A program made the translations under genes and the position numbers. 64,000 bases of DNA from Oenanthe sinensis (Eukaryota; Streptophyta; Magnoliopsida; Apiales; Apiaceae), in contig CM053813.1 of the NCBI GenBank assembly GCA_028671895.1, forward strand, positions 40,271,501-40,335,500, written 5' to 3'. This document shows positions 1-12,732 of this stretch, one piece after another. The notes beneath the pieces are model-generated. The model was not told the DNA's origin and ran no database searches. It was given only the letters and a program-made list of their open reading frames with translations. Numbering within the stretch: the first letter of the stretch is position 1; every line of letters starts with the position of its first letter.

Positions 1-3000
1 GAGAACTTAAAAGGTGCTGAAAAGCAGTTTTTTCAGGTAGAGGTATCAAACCAGTCACTTCATTCTGAGTTGGAAACTTTGGTGCTGAAGGTGGACACTC
101 AAAATGAAGAATTTGCACAGAAACAGAAGGAGCTAGGAAGACTTTGGGCATGCACACAAGAAGAGAGATTGCAGTTCATGGAGTCTGACACTGCATTCCG
201 AGCTTTACAGCTTGTGCACTCACAAGCTCAGGAAGATCTAAGATCCTTGGCTTCAGAGCTACAGAAGAGGTCCCAAACTTTGAAGGATATTGAAACTCAT
301 AATGACAGTCTACAGATTGACATACTGAAGCTTAATGATGAGAACAAAAGCCTAAATGAACTGAACCTGTCATCTACTATCTTCATGACGGGAATGCAAA
401 ATGATATCAATAGATTAAGAGAAAGAAAAGGGAAGCTTGAAGAGGATATTGATCTTCGAGTAGATCAAGGAAATACTCTTCAGCAAGAAATTTATTCTTT
501 GAGAGAGGAATTGAGAGATCTGAACTCCAAACACCATGCAGTTTTGAAGCAAGTGGATGCAGTGGGCCTGAACCCAGAATCTTTTGAAACAGCTGTGAAG
601 GAATTGCAGGATGAGAACTCAAAACTAAGAAATTCATGTCAGAGAGAACGAAGTGGGAGAGAAACCCTTCTGGAGAAGTTGGAAACTTTTGAAAAGCTTC
701 TTGATAAAAATGCGATCTTGGAGAATGCCATTTCAGAATTAGAGGCTGAATCAGAAAATGTGAGAAGGAATATTAGTGTGCTGGAAGCATCATGCCAATC
801 TCTTTTACAGGATAAATCTACTCTTGTCGATGAAAAGGCAACTCTAACGTCTCAATTGCATATAACTATGGAAAATCTGCAGAAACTCTCGAAGAGGAAT
901 ACCATTTTGGAGAACTGCCTTTCTGATACACGTGATGAACTTGAAATGTTGAAAGAAAAGTCTAAGATTTTAGAGGATTCATGCCTGCTTCTGGTCAATC
1001 AGAAATCCGGCCTTGTTGCTAAAAATGAAACTTTAGTTTCCCAACTTAAAATAACACAGCAAAGTTTGAAAACCATAGAAAAGAGATCAATGGAATTGGA
1101 GGAGAAATGCTCAGCTTTGGAGAAAGATAAGGTAATTACACTTGATGAAATAAAATGTTTAAAAGTTCACTTGGAAGTGCAGAAACAGGAGCAATATAAT
1201 TTTGCTCAAATGAGCTCGGCACAGTTTGCTGGTTTAGTAAACAAGGTTCATATGCTGCATGAAGAAAGTTGGAACAAAATTAGAGAATTAGAGGGAGAAC
1301 TAGATAAAGCTCTCGACAGCAAAATCGAAATCTTTGTCTTGCACGGATGCATTCATGATCTAAGAGATAAGAACTCAATTATGTTGATCGAGTGCCAGAA
1401 ACTGTTGGAGGCATCTAAATTGTCAGAAAAATTAATTTCTGAGCTAGAGGAAGAGAATCTTGAGCAGCAGGTGGAGGTAAAATGTCTGTTTGATCAACGC
1501 AACTCACTGAGAATAAGTATGTCTCAGCTGTTCAAGGCTTTTAACATTGTTCCAGACCATGCTTGCAATGAAGATATGCAAGGCAAAACAAGTTTGGACC
1601 ATATTTTAAGCAAAGTTAAAGATATTAAAAGTTCTCTATCTGAAGCTCAAGACGAAAATCAGCTTAGGGCTGTTGAAATGTCAGTGCTTATAACACTACT
1701 TAGTCAATTGAGGTCAGAAGCAGAAACTATTCAGATTAAGAAAAGCATTACTGACAAAGAGTTGTGTATCAGGTCCGAACAATGCTTGATGCTTGGAAGT
1801 GAGTGCCAAAAACTTTCCAAGTTGACGGAAGATCTGATGACAAAAGTAACTGTCGGGTATCGTAAAGAGGAAGAACTCATGACGCGGGTAGAAAATCTGC
1901 TTGGACAGTTGTCGCTTATTGAAGGAGCTTATGATAATTTGCAACAGGAGAAAACCCGAGTTCTTGAGGAAAAGGAAGCCTTCGCGGAAGAACTCCTAAA
2001 TTTAAAGAAAAAGAATCATACTGTAGAAGAGGAAAAGTATACCATCTACGGTGAGATGGTATCTCTACATCACCTCTCTTTAATTTTCAAGAATTATGTT
2101 GATGAGAGATCCAAAGAAATAGAAAGGCTTGGCGATGACCTGGACAAACTTCATGGCGTGAATGCGGCCCTAGAAAAGAAATGGAGCATCACACAGGATG
2201 AGTTGGATACACTGGAAATGGGGAACCTGCGTCTGAAGGAGACATTGAGTAAGACCAATGATGAGTTGAGAGAAGCCACATATCTTGTTGGTTACTTAAA
2301 ACAAGATATTCAAATTGGTAAGGATCTCTTACACCAGAAAGAAATGGATCTTTTTGAAGCTGAAGAGAAACTTATTATTCGAGAAGATGAGAAATCACAC
2401 TTTACTGAGGATATGGAGAGTTTAAAGAAGGAATATGATGTGGTTCAAATGATTAGAGAAGATCAAGAGAAGCAGATAGCCAAACTAAGTGGAGACAATG
2501 ATCGTCTAAGTAATGAGAATCAGTTCCTTGCTAAAGCAAAACAGAATATTGAGGTTGAGTTTTGCCATCTGCATGATCTACAGGAAACAGCTAGAAACAA
2601 AGAAAAATACTTGTGTTCTGAAATGCAAAAAAGAAATGATGAGATTGACTTGTGGCAGACACAGGCAGTAGCACTGTTTCTGGAGTTGCAGTCCTCCACT
2701 GTAGCTCAAACATTGTTGGTAGAGAAGGTAAACGAGCTTGTTGAAAAAGGCAAGAGCCTCCAAGATGAAAATAATACTAATATGAAAAATAAATTGCTAG
2801 ATGAAAAGTTTGGCATTCTGGAAGGTCAAAATGAAGAACTCAAATCTCAGTATGTTGTGTTTGGCCAAGCCGTGACTTCACTGATGGATAGTGTATCGTC
2901 CCTGGAGAAGCACACATTTATGCATAAAAATATTCAAGATTCTATGAATGAGGAAGTCAAGGTGATATATTATTATGTGAAAAAAATTAATATTCATATG

Positions 3001-4909
3001 CTTAATTATTCTAACTTGAGATGTTTGCGGGGTTCAGTTCTTAAATGCTTAAAAAAGAGACAGTTGAATGACTTGTTAGAAGTAACGACAGTAACATTGA
3101 AACCACAATTCTAGTAACCTAATTTTTTTAATTTGTTTTCTGATAGTACTTGTGACCTAATTCAGATGCTTTATGAAAAATTACATTATTGAGCAACCTT
3201 TTAAATATAAACAATAAACATGCAGATATAGAAGGCGTACAATATTTATGTTTGCTGACCAGTGTATGAGTAACATAATGACAATAATAATAGTATTTTG
3301 GCTGTTTAAGTATAGTTAAGCTGAAACTTGCTTTTCTATGGGATGAAATTAGATGCTTTATTAAAAGGAGAGGTAGTGGCCAACCTTAAGAAGGGGAGGT
3401 CACATGTTCAAAGACTAAAAGAAGTTGGAGTCTCCCCTTGCTTGAATCTTGTACTAGAATATTTAGTTTTGTTCAATATTGAAGCTAAATGTACTACCTA
3501 TATTTCTCAAGATAATGGAGCAAACGTACATACATGCGGTAGAAGTGATAATTCATTCCTGGAAGTTCAGATAAAAGCGTAAATTATTTGTATCGTGAAC
3601 AATCATTCACATCTGAACTTACCATATGAACATTGATAGTGATGATAACTAACATTGTTTTAGTACACATGTCTTTTAGATCATTAAGTTTATCTGATAG
3701 CAATATTTGGGAACATACTTCGAGTAGTGTTCACTTAGGAACATGCTGCAGAAGCAGCAAATTGTGCACATATTATTGCAAATGATTAACTTAGGCTGTT
3801 CCGCTATAATTTCTTTGCAGGAGATTCACTTGGTAGATCGGAATGCCATCATTTCACATGCATTATCAAACATGCAAGATTTGCAAGCAAGAATCAAAGC
3901 CATTGAAAATACAGTTATTGAAATGGCAAGGCTTGCGACACAGGATAACCTGAATGCATATAAGAGATTGGAGTCTACAGTGAAACAAATGGAAGAGCTA
4001 AGAATTGCGAATCGCTCACTTAAAGGAAAACTTAAGCCATTATCTGAAATCTCAAAGTCGCCTGGCATTCTGCCAAAAGACATTATGCTTGATCACAAAT
4101 CTGAAAGTTCATTATACGGCCTAAGCAAAAGACACTATGCCGGGCAAGATAATCAAATGCTAGAGTTGTGGGAAACTGTGGATGAAGATAGTAGCATTAA
4201 TCTTTCTGTTGGAAAGGGAAAGAAGGTGGTCGGTGCACCCACCAAAAAAGAATGGTCGGAAGCATTAAAGCATAAGGGTGCGTCTTTCTCTTCAGAGTTT
4301 ATTGTCGAGAAAGAAATAGGAATGAACATATTAGAGATCTCAAGAAAATTCAAAGAAACCCGCCAGGAAGGGAACAAGAGAAAGATCCTGGAAAGACTTA
4401 ATTCTGATGTCCAGAGATTGATGAACCTTCAGATTACTGTGCAAGATTTAAAAAGAAAAGTTGGGATCATGGAGAAAAGCAGAATTGGTAAAGCAATACA
4501 TGGAAATGATAGTATAAAGTTAAAGCTGGAAGAAGCTGAAACAGCAATTCAGAACTTGTTTGACCTCAACAACAAATTAATGAAGAATGTTGAAGAAATT
4601 CCGACGCACTCTGGTAAAATAGCTACAATGAAATCCGGAGATAGTGGGAGTATTAGAAGGAAAAGAATTTCAGAACAAGCGCGAAGAGTGTCAGAAAAAA
4701 TTTGTGAGTTGCAGTTGGAGATACAGAGAATACAGTTTGATTTGATGAAAGTTGATAATGGAAATGAAAGCAAAGGTAAATTTAGAGTTGCAGAAACCAA
4801 CAGAAGAATCCTGCTGAAGGATTATCTGTACACTGGAGCAAGAAAAAGTCCTAGGCGGAAGAAGGCTCCATTTTGTGCATGCATGGAGCCTCCAACAAAA
4901 GGAGACTGA
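1..4909 (+). CDS. NET1: NET1-type (NETWORKED/KIP1-like) actin-binding coiled-coil protein, 5' partial
   Basis: Two exons are visible: 1-2961 (open from the first base, so the true start is upstream) and 3821-4909, joined in phase 0 by a GT-AG intron of 859 bp. The visible product is about 1349 residues, almost entirely heptad-rich coiled coil (repeated LEE/ELE/LKE patterns), ending in a basic and cysteine-containing tail (KDYLYTGARKSPRRKK, then FCACMEPP). That tail and the IHLVDRNAIISHALSNMQDL segment opening exon 2 are typical of the plant NET1 family, whose members decorate actin filaments at plasma membrane and plasmodesmata. The N-terminal NAB actin-binding domain (first ~100 residues in the family) would lie outside the window, so actin binding itself cannot be checked. 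Full-length relatives are about 1700 residues, which fits a missing 5' end of roughly 400 codons. No internal stop is seen in either exon. Confidence 0.88.
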
Positions 4910-5221
4910 CTGAGGTAATTTAATTAAGGTCTGCATGAGGTAGAGTTTATAATTATATCATTAGTAGTCTCTGTAACATCCTTTACTACTGTTTATATAG
5001 GACCTAACAGTAATTTCCTTCAGAAGAACTTGTAGTCTATTGATTAAGTAATATTAAGAAACTCTTGTAAACTTCATCTTTGCTAGTGTATGAAACTGTT
5101 AGTACATATCTCTCTTTCACTGCATTTTACAGGTTTAATTTGGAATTGTTTTAGAACATTGGACCAGTACTTCTAAATTTAAATTAAAGAAGGAAACATA
5201 TAATTATAGTATATTGCATGA
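4910..5221. other. 3' flank of the NET1 gene
   Basis: AT-rich sequence holding the presumed 3'UTR. I see no other gene or repeat here; it runs directly into the solo LTR that starts at 5222. Confidence 0.5.
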
Positions 5222-6110
5222 TGTTATGCCCAATATTCGGGTATGGGTCCTAGGCAGGCCCAATGACATAAATTGGCGGGCCCAACTCGCATCTGGGCTC
5301 ACATGGTTTCACGACCCATATTCAGCTCGCATCGCTCTAAAGATGATATAATATTCTAAGGCCTTTGGCCTAACGTGAGGTCGCATCGCTAGATCACTAG
5401 CCTTAGACTCATTCAACCTCAGGAAGAAAGAGAGAACAGAATTGGCTCCCAGTCCACTTCGCTTCTCATCATCACCTCCCAGGTCGCATGAACTTGATAG
5501 AGAGGTCTTCAGACCGGCTCGCTTAGCCAGACTCAATGTCTCTGGGTCGCTTTGCTAGCCCGGAGTACTTAGCGCAGATTTCTTATAACTAACTGAAAAG
5601 CTCCTAGCCTCATGGGTTTATCCACTTGATATTATTTATCAATCTGAAGACTATGGAAGACCCCCACGGGTAATATCTCAACATACTTATCTATTTGAAG
5701 ACAACTAGCCCTACGGACTCTCATTTCATCATGGGATCCGCTTAGGGTCACCTCATCTCTGCATACTGCTCCCGTGAAGCTACATCGCTACATCGCGCAC
5801 AACTCCCTACGGGGACCATTTGCTCTACAACTTCATGACAGTTCCAGAGTCGAATGGGCTTGGACCATGATAGTTACAAACATTTGGGAAGCCTGCCCAT
5901 CACATTCGCACAGACTTGGGTCAAAGCTCTACATGTTTGAGGATTTGGGCCTGATGGACCGGACTAATACCTAGCCCATATAGGTAACTTGTCCTCGTAT
6001 AGCTTGAACTCCTATAAATAGGGTACATAGGGCTCTTGTTTCAATCGAATCGACAATTGGCAGCAAGTGAACAAACATTTTCTCTGTTATAGCAGTTTCT
6101 CCGTATAACA
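5222..6110 (+). mobile_element. Solo LTR of an LTR retrotransposon
   Basis: An 889-bp block, less AT-rich than its surroundings, begins TGTTAT and ends ATAACA: the TG...CA ends and short inverted repeats expected of an LTR. A TATA-like TATAAATA lies near 6014, about 100 bp before the end, as in LTR promoters. No primer binding site, polypurine tract or gag-pol lies next to it, so it looks like a solo LTR left by recombination. Flanking pentamers (catga left, tatgt right) match only partly, so the target site duplication is not clean. A second, diverged piece of the same LTR is at 9028-9411, which supports its being repeated DNA. Superfamily cannot be told. Confidence 0.72.
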
Positions 6111-6473
6111 TATGTTAGTTATTGTAGTCTCATCTGTTACCTTGATATGCTTGTAGTAAATTGCAAACGTTTTAATCAGGTATTTGATGATTAGCCGGTA
6201 TTACCATGTTAAGTTTCCAGATAATGTAATATTCAAACTCATAAACCGGACACTATGTTACCTGGATCCGAGTGTTGGATATGATCGTGGATCAGATTCT
6301 TAGTTTTAAAATGTTAGATTCTTAGGTTTAAAATTGCAAGGAGCCAAGGATTCTTTAACATGTTTCTGAAACATTTGCAAAAACTCGGCATGCACTCCAA
6401 GCACAAGTAAATTTTTAATCTTAAATTCATCACACATTTAAGAAAACAGTGTCTACTATCTATTAATAAATAG
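6111..6473. other. Spacer after the solo LTR
   Basis: No gene or clear element seen. Confidence 0.4.
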
Positions 6474-6683
6474 TACTCCCTCCTTTTTTAGGGCATTGCA
6501 ATCTCAAAATCTAAATAATTTTTTTTTTGAATTAAAGGATTTAAAAAATATGCATATATATATATTTTTAGTCAGATAGAGAATTATTAAAAAATATTAA
6601 GTTGAACTTTTTTTATTAAGATTTAGAATTGTGTGCAATACCCTTAAAAAAGGACGGGACTATAAATAGTACCGGAGAGAGTA
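6474..6683. mobile_element. Stowaway-like MITE
   Basis: About 210 bp bounded by TACTCCCTCC on the left and the inverted counterpart GGAGAGAGTA on the right. Inner arms also pair (TTTTTTAGGGCATTGCA against TGCAATACCCTTAAAAAA). CTCCCTCC-type ends with TA at the border are the hallmark of Tc1/mariner Stowaway MITEs. The right arm carries about 20 extra bases before the inner pairing begins. It is non-coding. Confidence 0.68.
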
Positions 6684-8721
6684 TAAATTTAATTATGCAC
6701 ATCAATTTCACAGTAAAACTAAAAAAATATTTAGTGATAAATGAAAAGTTAAGGCTCACTCAATGAATTTCAATTCACAATATTCCTGCTTTGGGATCTC
6801 AAATCTCCATGACATCAAAATCTAGGGTACATAGCCAGCGAGTTATAGTGAGAATGTTTGGCATAGGCTCATTTTGTTATTCCTAATTTTGTTCAGAAGA
6901 TACTAGTCCAGGAAACGATATTGTTTTTGGTGTAATTTTTACATTAATTATTAAAATCTCTCCAATCCATTTATACCAAAAAAAATTATTTCTCTTTTCA
7001 AAAGTAAAGTATATTCTTCTTCTTTATTAATTTTTTACACCAATATATTTAAATTAAATTAATAGTATGTAATAAATAGAAATAAAATATCTATAAAAAA
7101 TGAATTATTAACTAATAATATTCAAAAAGTAATGAAAACTTTTCTATAACTTCTGATCAATATTTTAATAATATTATTGGCTCTAAAAATTTACCGGAGT
7201 ACTAAATTAAAATCACTCAAAAAAATTATGATAATCATATTTAAATTTAAAATCCTATATATCTATAAAATTTATATACTTTATTTTCTTTTACATGCAA
7301 AATTAAATATATTTCTTAAAGAAAATTATATCATTACTTACAGAATTTTTTGGCCAAATTAGTGCAGAACCTACCTGCATGTCATATCATGCATGAAATG
7401 TTTTTTAAAAATAAAAGTTAAAACTATATTTATTAAATTAATAAATTATATAAAAGTAAGATAGTAAATAAAATGAAAATGTATATGGGATACAAGAGAA
7501 AATGAATTGTTTTTGTACATATATAAAACATTAAGATTGATATTTTAATTTTTTTTAAAAGTTACATCAAAATTTGGTATAGCACCAAATTTAGTGTAAT
7601 TTTTATGCCACATCATTTTAATACAACTTTTAAAATTTAGTTGTAGAAATTTTTTATATCAAAATAGTGTAAAGCTATCCATTCAAAATAAAAAAATTAA
7701 ACAATAAATCACATTATGAGAATAACATGTTCATATTGTCCAATAAATAAATAAATAATATTATGATATCTGATATATATTCCATATTAATAGATTATGA
7801 AATTGTTCGCCAGTCATAGTTGAATATTTTTTAAAATTCAACCAACTCATCTGTTACCGTTAAAAAAACAGATCAATGGTTGAGATTTTTTTAAAAAGTA
7901 TTATACATATGCTATATAATATAACTCATACCGCTATATTATATAGGGTACGTGTCAATTTTTTATTTTCCCAATTTATCCCTTTTTTTATTTACAAATT
8001 TATCCTTAATCACATATGTTATATAATATATCTTTGACGAGAATCAAACTTTATTAGCCCAAAACAACACTTATTCATTTATCGTATCTTTTTTTAAAAT
8101 TTTTGTGAGCTACATACCAATACATCACACCCACTTCATTTGAATACATTTTTTTTAATAAATCTAATATATCAACTTGTTTGATTTTTGAATCTCGTAA
8201 AAGTTTGATTTTTATTAATCTTGAAGATACAATTGAGCTGGAAAAAAATACGGGGACAAGCTCTAAACGAATTCTCTTCTTTTCTGTATCCCTCTGCATT
8301 GTAACAAGATGACCACTTCATTTTAAAAATTACTTGAAGCTTGTTTGACCATTATGCAAATGATGCTCTAACCGTCAAAACATTTGGCGTTCATGGTGAC
8401 TGCTTCAGCTTATAGACACAAAAAGTGACTGACCATCAAGACATCTCACTGCTTGAGCCATTTTCTTGATTGAATAAACAAGTGTTACTTACTTAGCATT
8501 TTCCTTTCAACAAGTAAAAAATCTCTGAACCGTATATTTTTTATGTGTATTAAAAAACGTGTGAAAAATTATAAGTAAAGATTTAAATACAATATATTAA
8601 TTTTTTTGAAAAAAATTGAAGCCGGGCTAAAAACTAGTAGTTATATAATTTGCAAATAAACAAGGCCCATTAAGGCATGCCCAAATATAAGACTTGAGTG
8701 GAGCCGAGGGAGAAATAACAA
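6684..8721. other. AT-rich intergenic DNA
   Basis: Very AT-rich with many short ORFs that look random. Segments near 6930-7680 contain repeated TTGGTGTAATTTTTA-type words suggesting one or more decayed MITEs, but I could not define both ends. Confidence 0.4.
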
Positions 8722-9027
8722 TGGAAGAAGAAGACACACCCTTACGAGCTCCAATTCTCTGATTTGCTTCTCTTATCTTCTGATGAACCCCTTTCTTCAT
8801 CGTCCGATTATGTTGAGATCCAACGGTTGGAATTAATCACTAGTAACATAATGGATAATCTTGGGCCCAGTGGGCCAGGTCTTCTTGCAATAACAGGTGC
8901 CCCAGCTGCTTATTCAGCTCTCAGAAGCTCACTTCTTCGCTTCGCTCCTCAGTTTGCCCTTGTCGATTTTCGACAACTTAACAGCCTTCTTAAGGATAAT
9001 TTATATACATTTTTTTTAATATTTATT
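8722..9027 (+). pseudogene. Broken 5' exon of a plant protein, possibly 2-oxoglutarate/Fe(II) oxygenase-like
   Basis: From the ATG at 8722 the first codons (MEEEDTP) match one frame. From about 8740 the conserved-looking sequence is in another frame: ELQFSDLLLLSSDEP, then LGPSGPGLLAITGAP and LLRFAPQFALVDF. The switch falls at a CCC run, so a one-base insertion is the likely frameshift. The LGPxGPGLLxITG segment resembles the N-terminus of a conserved plant protein that I remember as related to 2OG-Fe(II) oxygenases; that assignment is tentative. Homology stops near 9010 where an LTR fragment begins, and no downstream exons of this protein follow. It is a truncated, non-functional remnant. Confidence 0.5.
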
Positions 9028-9411
9028 CGCTAGCCCAGAGTTCTTAGCACGGATTTCTTATAATTAATTGAAAAGTTCCTGATCTCATTGACTCACCGCA
9101 CTTAATATTATTTATCAATCTGAAGACTATGGAAGACCCCCACGGGTAATATCTTAACATACTTATCTATTTAAAGATAACTAGCCCTACGGACTCTCAT
9201 TTCATCAAGGGATTCGTTTAGGGTCACCTCACTCTGCATACTGCTCTCATGAGGCTACATCGCGCACAACTCCCTGCGAGAACCCCTTGTTCTATAACTC
9301 CATGACAGCCCCAGAACCGAATGGGCTTGGGTCATGACAGTTACAGACATATGGGAAGTCTGCCCATCACATCCGTACAGACTTGGGCCAAAACTCTGCA
9401 TGTCTGGGACT
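9028..9411 (+). mobile_element. LTR fragment, second copy of the 5222-6110 LTR
   Basis: Aligns in the same orientation with roughly 5550-5943 of the solo LTR (shared words include GAAGACTATGGAAGACCCCC and AACTAGCCCTACGGACTCTC), with scattered substitutions and small deletions. Both LTR ends are missing, so this is an internal fragment placed by rearrangement rather than a clean insertion. It separates two unrelated coding relics. Confidence 0.8.
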
Positions 9412-9830
9412 TTTTCTCTTTTGAATTATCCTGATAATTGCTGGTCTCGAGGTGATCAGCAGTTTAATGAGTGTACTGAAAGTTGTACCAAGCTGCAATC
9501 TGGTAAACTAGCTCAAGAAATCTATAAAATAATTCCACCAATTTCCACACGGTTGAAAGAGGGGATGACTTTTGCAGAATTTTCAAAAGAAACTACAAAG
9601 TAATATTATGGTGGCAGTGGTTTGCGGTCAAAGAGGTAGTGCAAAATGTTTTTCTTTCTCACAGAGTCACGGGTGTTAGGATATAGGCAAATCCTTTTTT
9701 TTTTTTTGCAATTTTTTTGTTAAAGCATGCAAACCTGAAGAACAAATAGCTGAGGTAGGTGGAATTGCTATTCTGAGTGTTGACAAGGAAAATGAACACA
9801 TTTGTTGGGATTCTCCAGGCCTTTGATCAT
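9412..9830 (+). pseudogene. Relic of an unrecognised protein-coding gene
   Basis: Right after the LTR fragment, codon-like sequence reads LLNYPDNCWSRGDQQF, then LAQEIYKIIPPISTRLKEG, up to a stop at 9601-9603. A second block at about 9724-9827 reads CKPEEQIAEVGG, then ICWDSPGL and a stop. The composition (Cys, Trp, charged residues) looks like real protein rather than AT-rich noise, but I do not recognise the family. The two blocks may be exons separated by about 100 bp. There is no start codon in context and stops follow, so I regard it as a remnant. Whether it belongs with the relic at 8722-9027 cannot be decided here. Confidence 0.4.
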
Positions 9831-11050
9831 TTTGGAATACTGATTAATCGGCTTCCTTGTTAACTTCTATATGTGTTAGTACCGGGAATTGTCAGAATGT
9901 TCAAGTATAATTGTTAAAATATAGCAATACTCAGGCTCCCTTTTTATTTCCTTTATAAGAGTATTTTAGTCCCGATCTTTTGCGATCTTCCATTAATTGT
10001 TTTTTGGCATGCATGTTGATCCGGCTAATTTGTTACTCCGAGAGTTGTTCGTGCTAAATGTGGGATTTATTAAATTTATTCTTCTTCAACACAAGAAGAT
10101 ATGATAGTTTTTTATGATTTGGACCATTCTATTAATATTTCATAAATTTAGAAAGATACATCCATTCTTGATGACGACTAAGAATTAGATTCTGTTACCG
10201 ACACCTGCAATATTTAAATTCTCTCTTCTCTGCTCTCTATGGATCTGGCATATTTATATCATAACTTCTGATTTCAAGTATGTTTTCTTGGCCACACAGC
10301 ATCTTTTGATTGTTATGGATTGTTCACAACACCTACTAAGATTTTATACCTCGAAAAAGCTACCATGGTGGTTCAAAAAGATCCTGGACGAACGCACTTG
10401 AAAGCTTGTTAAATTACGTAGTTATTATACATTGTGACAGTGATACCAGATTACTATTACGTGCATTGCAAAAGAAATAACTGCAATATCTCGGGACATA
10501 CTGCTGATTACAAGGTGAGTTTGCAATCGGCTAGTGCCTGATCAAATAGTTGTATATCAACTAGAGACTTATCTTAATTCTGATCTTAGTCGTTACAAGT
10601 AATACTCAGTTGGACTAAATATTTCTAAACATTATTTTTAATAAATCTTATCATTAAAAATATGTTCCCTCGTTGCTCGCTTGTATTTCTACTAAATAAT
10701 TTTAAATTACAATAATATTTGTACAGAAGGTTTGGGAGAACAGGCACCTAGACAATAAAAGTTAACAATGCTCTCACATATCAAGGAAACAAGTACTTCA
10801 ACCAGTAGCTATTTGAGACATAATTTCCCATGTTTTCAAAGTAAACAAAAATGCATACTATAATTATGAAATATTTTGAACAATTTAATGTTAAAAATTA
10901 TAAGTCACCCCCAAAACCTAAAATTATTATTATTTATTGTAAAATAAATATATAATATAATACTATTTATGTATTAGTTCACTTATTTATACCAACATGC
11001 ATATGGAATATAAATTTTTGAATCATGTAAAATGCTATAGAATAGTTATA
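9831..11050. other. Intergenic spacer
   Basis: No supported gene. AT-rich with no long ORF. Confidence 0.4.
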
Positions 11051-11250
11051 GGGGGTGTTTGGCTTAACTTATAAGTAATAAGTTACTTTTTTTTAAAAAG
11101 TATTTTCATATTTTTTTTTGAAAATTAATATTTTTTTTAGACCAAATGTTATTTTTAAATTTGAAAATAAGTTACTTATTTTCAGAAAAAGTACATATAT
11201 ACCAACTTTTTCAGCTTATAAGCTGCTTATAAGTCCAGACAAACGGGACC
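11051..11250. mobile_element. hAT-like MITE
   Basis: About 200 bp. The left end GGGTGTTTGGCTTAACTTAT pairs imperfectly with the right end ACTTATAAGTCCAGACAAACGGGACC read in reverse; both carry a TTATAAG core. GTTTGG/CCAAAC-type ends are common in plant hAT-derived MITEs. Similar end sequence recurs near 60455. The internal ORF is AT-rich noise. Confidence 0.55.
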
Positions 11251-11768
11251 TTAATATCATCTTTCCCACCAAATTTCATGAAATTTTTCCCCTTGCAATT
11301 TACATGATACATGTATATGAAGTATATCTATTTCAACACAAGACCATCTAATCAACTGAAAATTTTAAAAGGAATAATAAAAGTGCGAGTGAACTTGTGG
11401 ATTGATTTTTTGTTAATACCAAAATTGATATTTGGTACTCCCTTCGTTTTTGGAAAAAGAATAATTCAGTTAATACATGTTAATTTATTTTCTGAATACA
11501 AATTTAATTTAATATTTCAAAATTATCCCTTTTCAGCCAAATTTTATATATATTTAGAAATAAAAGAAGTATATTTAAAGGAATTCAACTAGACTCCATC
11601 AATGAGCGAGTTCATAGTACAAGTTTTGAAAGTAACATCCATGGGAAATATCGTATGAAGAACATAAAAATCACAAAATTACGAACAAAATAGCAGAAGA
11701 AACATGATCAAACATTTCCCTTGTCATCCTCCAACCTAAGGACATGCCATGTTTTGATTCACCAGGGA
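11251..11768. other. Intergenic spacer
   Basis: AT-rich. A TACTCCCTTCG word at about 11436 resembles one Stowaway end, but no matching right end was found. Confidence 0.35.
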
Positions 11769-11894
11769 TCAACTAGCTAGCAGCCCAATCACCACGAGCC
11801 TGTGATCAGCATCATAGACTTCAATGTCCCCCAACACCCCGTTTTTGCTAGTTGTGGCTGTCTTCATCTTCTTGCTTGTTGTGTCTGCCTTCAT
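11769..11894 (-). other. Small unassigned ORF (41 aa) in a GC-richer island
   Basis: On the minus strand an ATG at 11894 opens a 41-codon frame containing an internal repeat (ADTTSKK / ATTSKNG) followed by VLGDIEVYDADHRLVV and a stop at 11769. The stretch 11740-11950 is clearly less AT-rich than its flanks. The reading frame is open a little further upstream (WSPSKIAYEEII) before a stop codon. I do not recognise it. It could be the tail of a decayed gene or part of an antisense transcript upstream of chlorophyllase. Confidence 0.25.
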
Positions 11895-12724
11895 ATATAT
11901 TTAGATGATCTCCTCATAAGCTATCTTGCTTGGAGACCATTTCATTAACCTGCAGTAAATGGTTTTGCGCATAGAGGCAGAGTTCATATATACAATCCTG
12001 AGGAAGAAGTACTTCTTGTTATTTTCCTAGAAGTGATTTTGTGATCTCCAACTTCACTTGCTTCAGTAGGTCAGAAACGGTGTAATATAACGGGCAAAGA
12101 CCTTGGCCAAGAAGAAATCAAATTATCCTGACATAGATAAGATCGGAGTATTGTACAGAAGGTTTAATGTAATGTGAACCCCTACCTCAAACAACACATA
12201 GGGAGCCACCAGAGGATCCTGTATGGGAGCATGACGCCAAGTTTCCCTACCAAACGCTACAGGTTTACTAACAATACTACTTATAAAACAATCCTGTAAC
12301 TAACCATTAAGTGAAGGGGACAGTGAGAAGTGAATCCAAACGTTTTCATTTCCCATGGGTTGTAGAAATATTATTGCACTCTCTCTAATTTTATTACGTA
12401 CAAATTAATGAACACAACATGAAATAAAAAAGATTTTTTTTTTAAAATGAAATAAAAAAGGACCGGAATTTGGCTGGGGTAGATTTCGTACGAGTTACGA
12501 GTGTGTAACCCGTTGGGTATACAAGTTACGAGTGTTTATCACGTGGGCTGCCCCAAGTAAAGCCTTAAACGGGTCATGTAGAGTTTGAGTGTAATTTGAC
12601 TAGCTTTTGTGCCAAGTGCTAACCAACAAAAATTTGAAAATTTGCTGGCAATGAAAAATTCGCTACGTACTAGGTTGTAAATAAGAATTAATTTGAAGCA
12701 ATAAAATCTCGTGCATCTGATTTG
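11895..12724. other. Upstream region of the chlorophyllase gene
   Basis: No ORF or repeat recognised. It contains an ACGTGG G-box-like core near 12541. Confidence 0.35.
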
Positions 12725-12732
12725 TATAAATA
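12725..12732 (+). promoter_or_regulatory. TATA box of the chlorophyllase gene
   Basis: TATAAATA lies 86-93 bp upstream of the chlorophyllase ATG at 12818, a normal distance for a plant core promoter with a short 5'UTR. Confidence 0.6.

Noticed and set aside
3328..3582. 84-codon ORF in the NET1 intron
   Set aside because: Lies fully inside a GT-AG intron with correct phase on both sides, has no family resemblance and starts without context.
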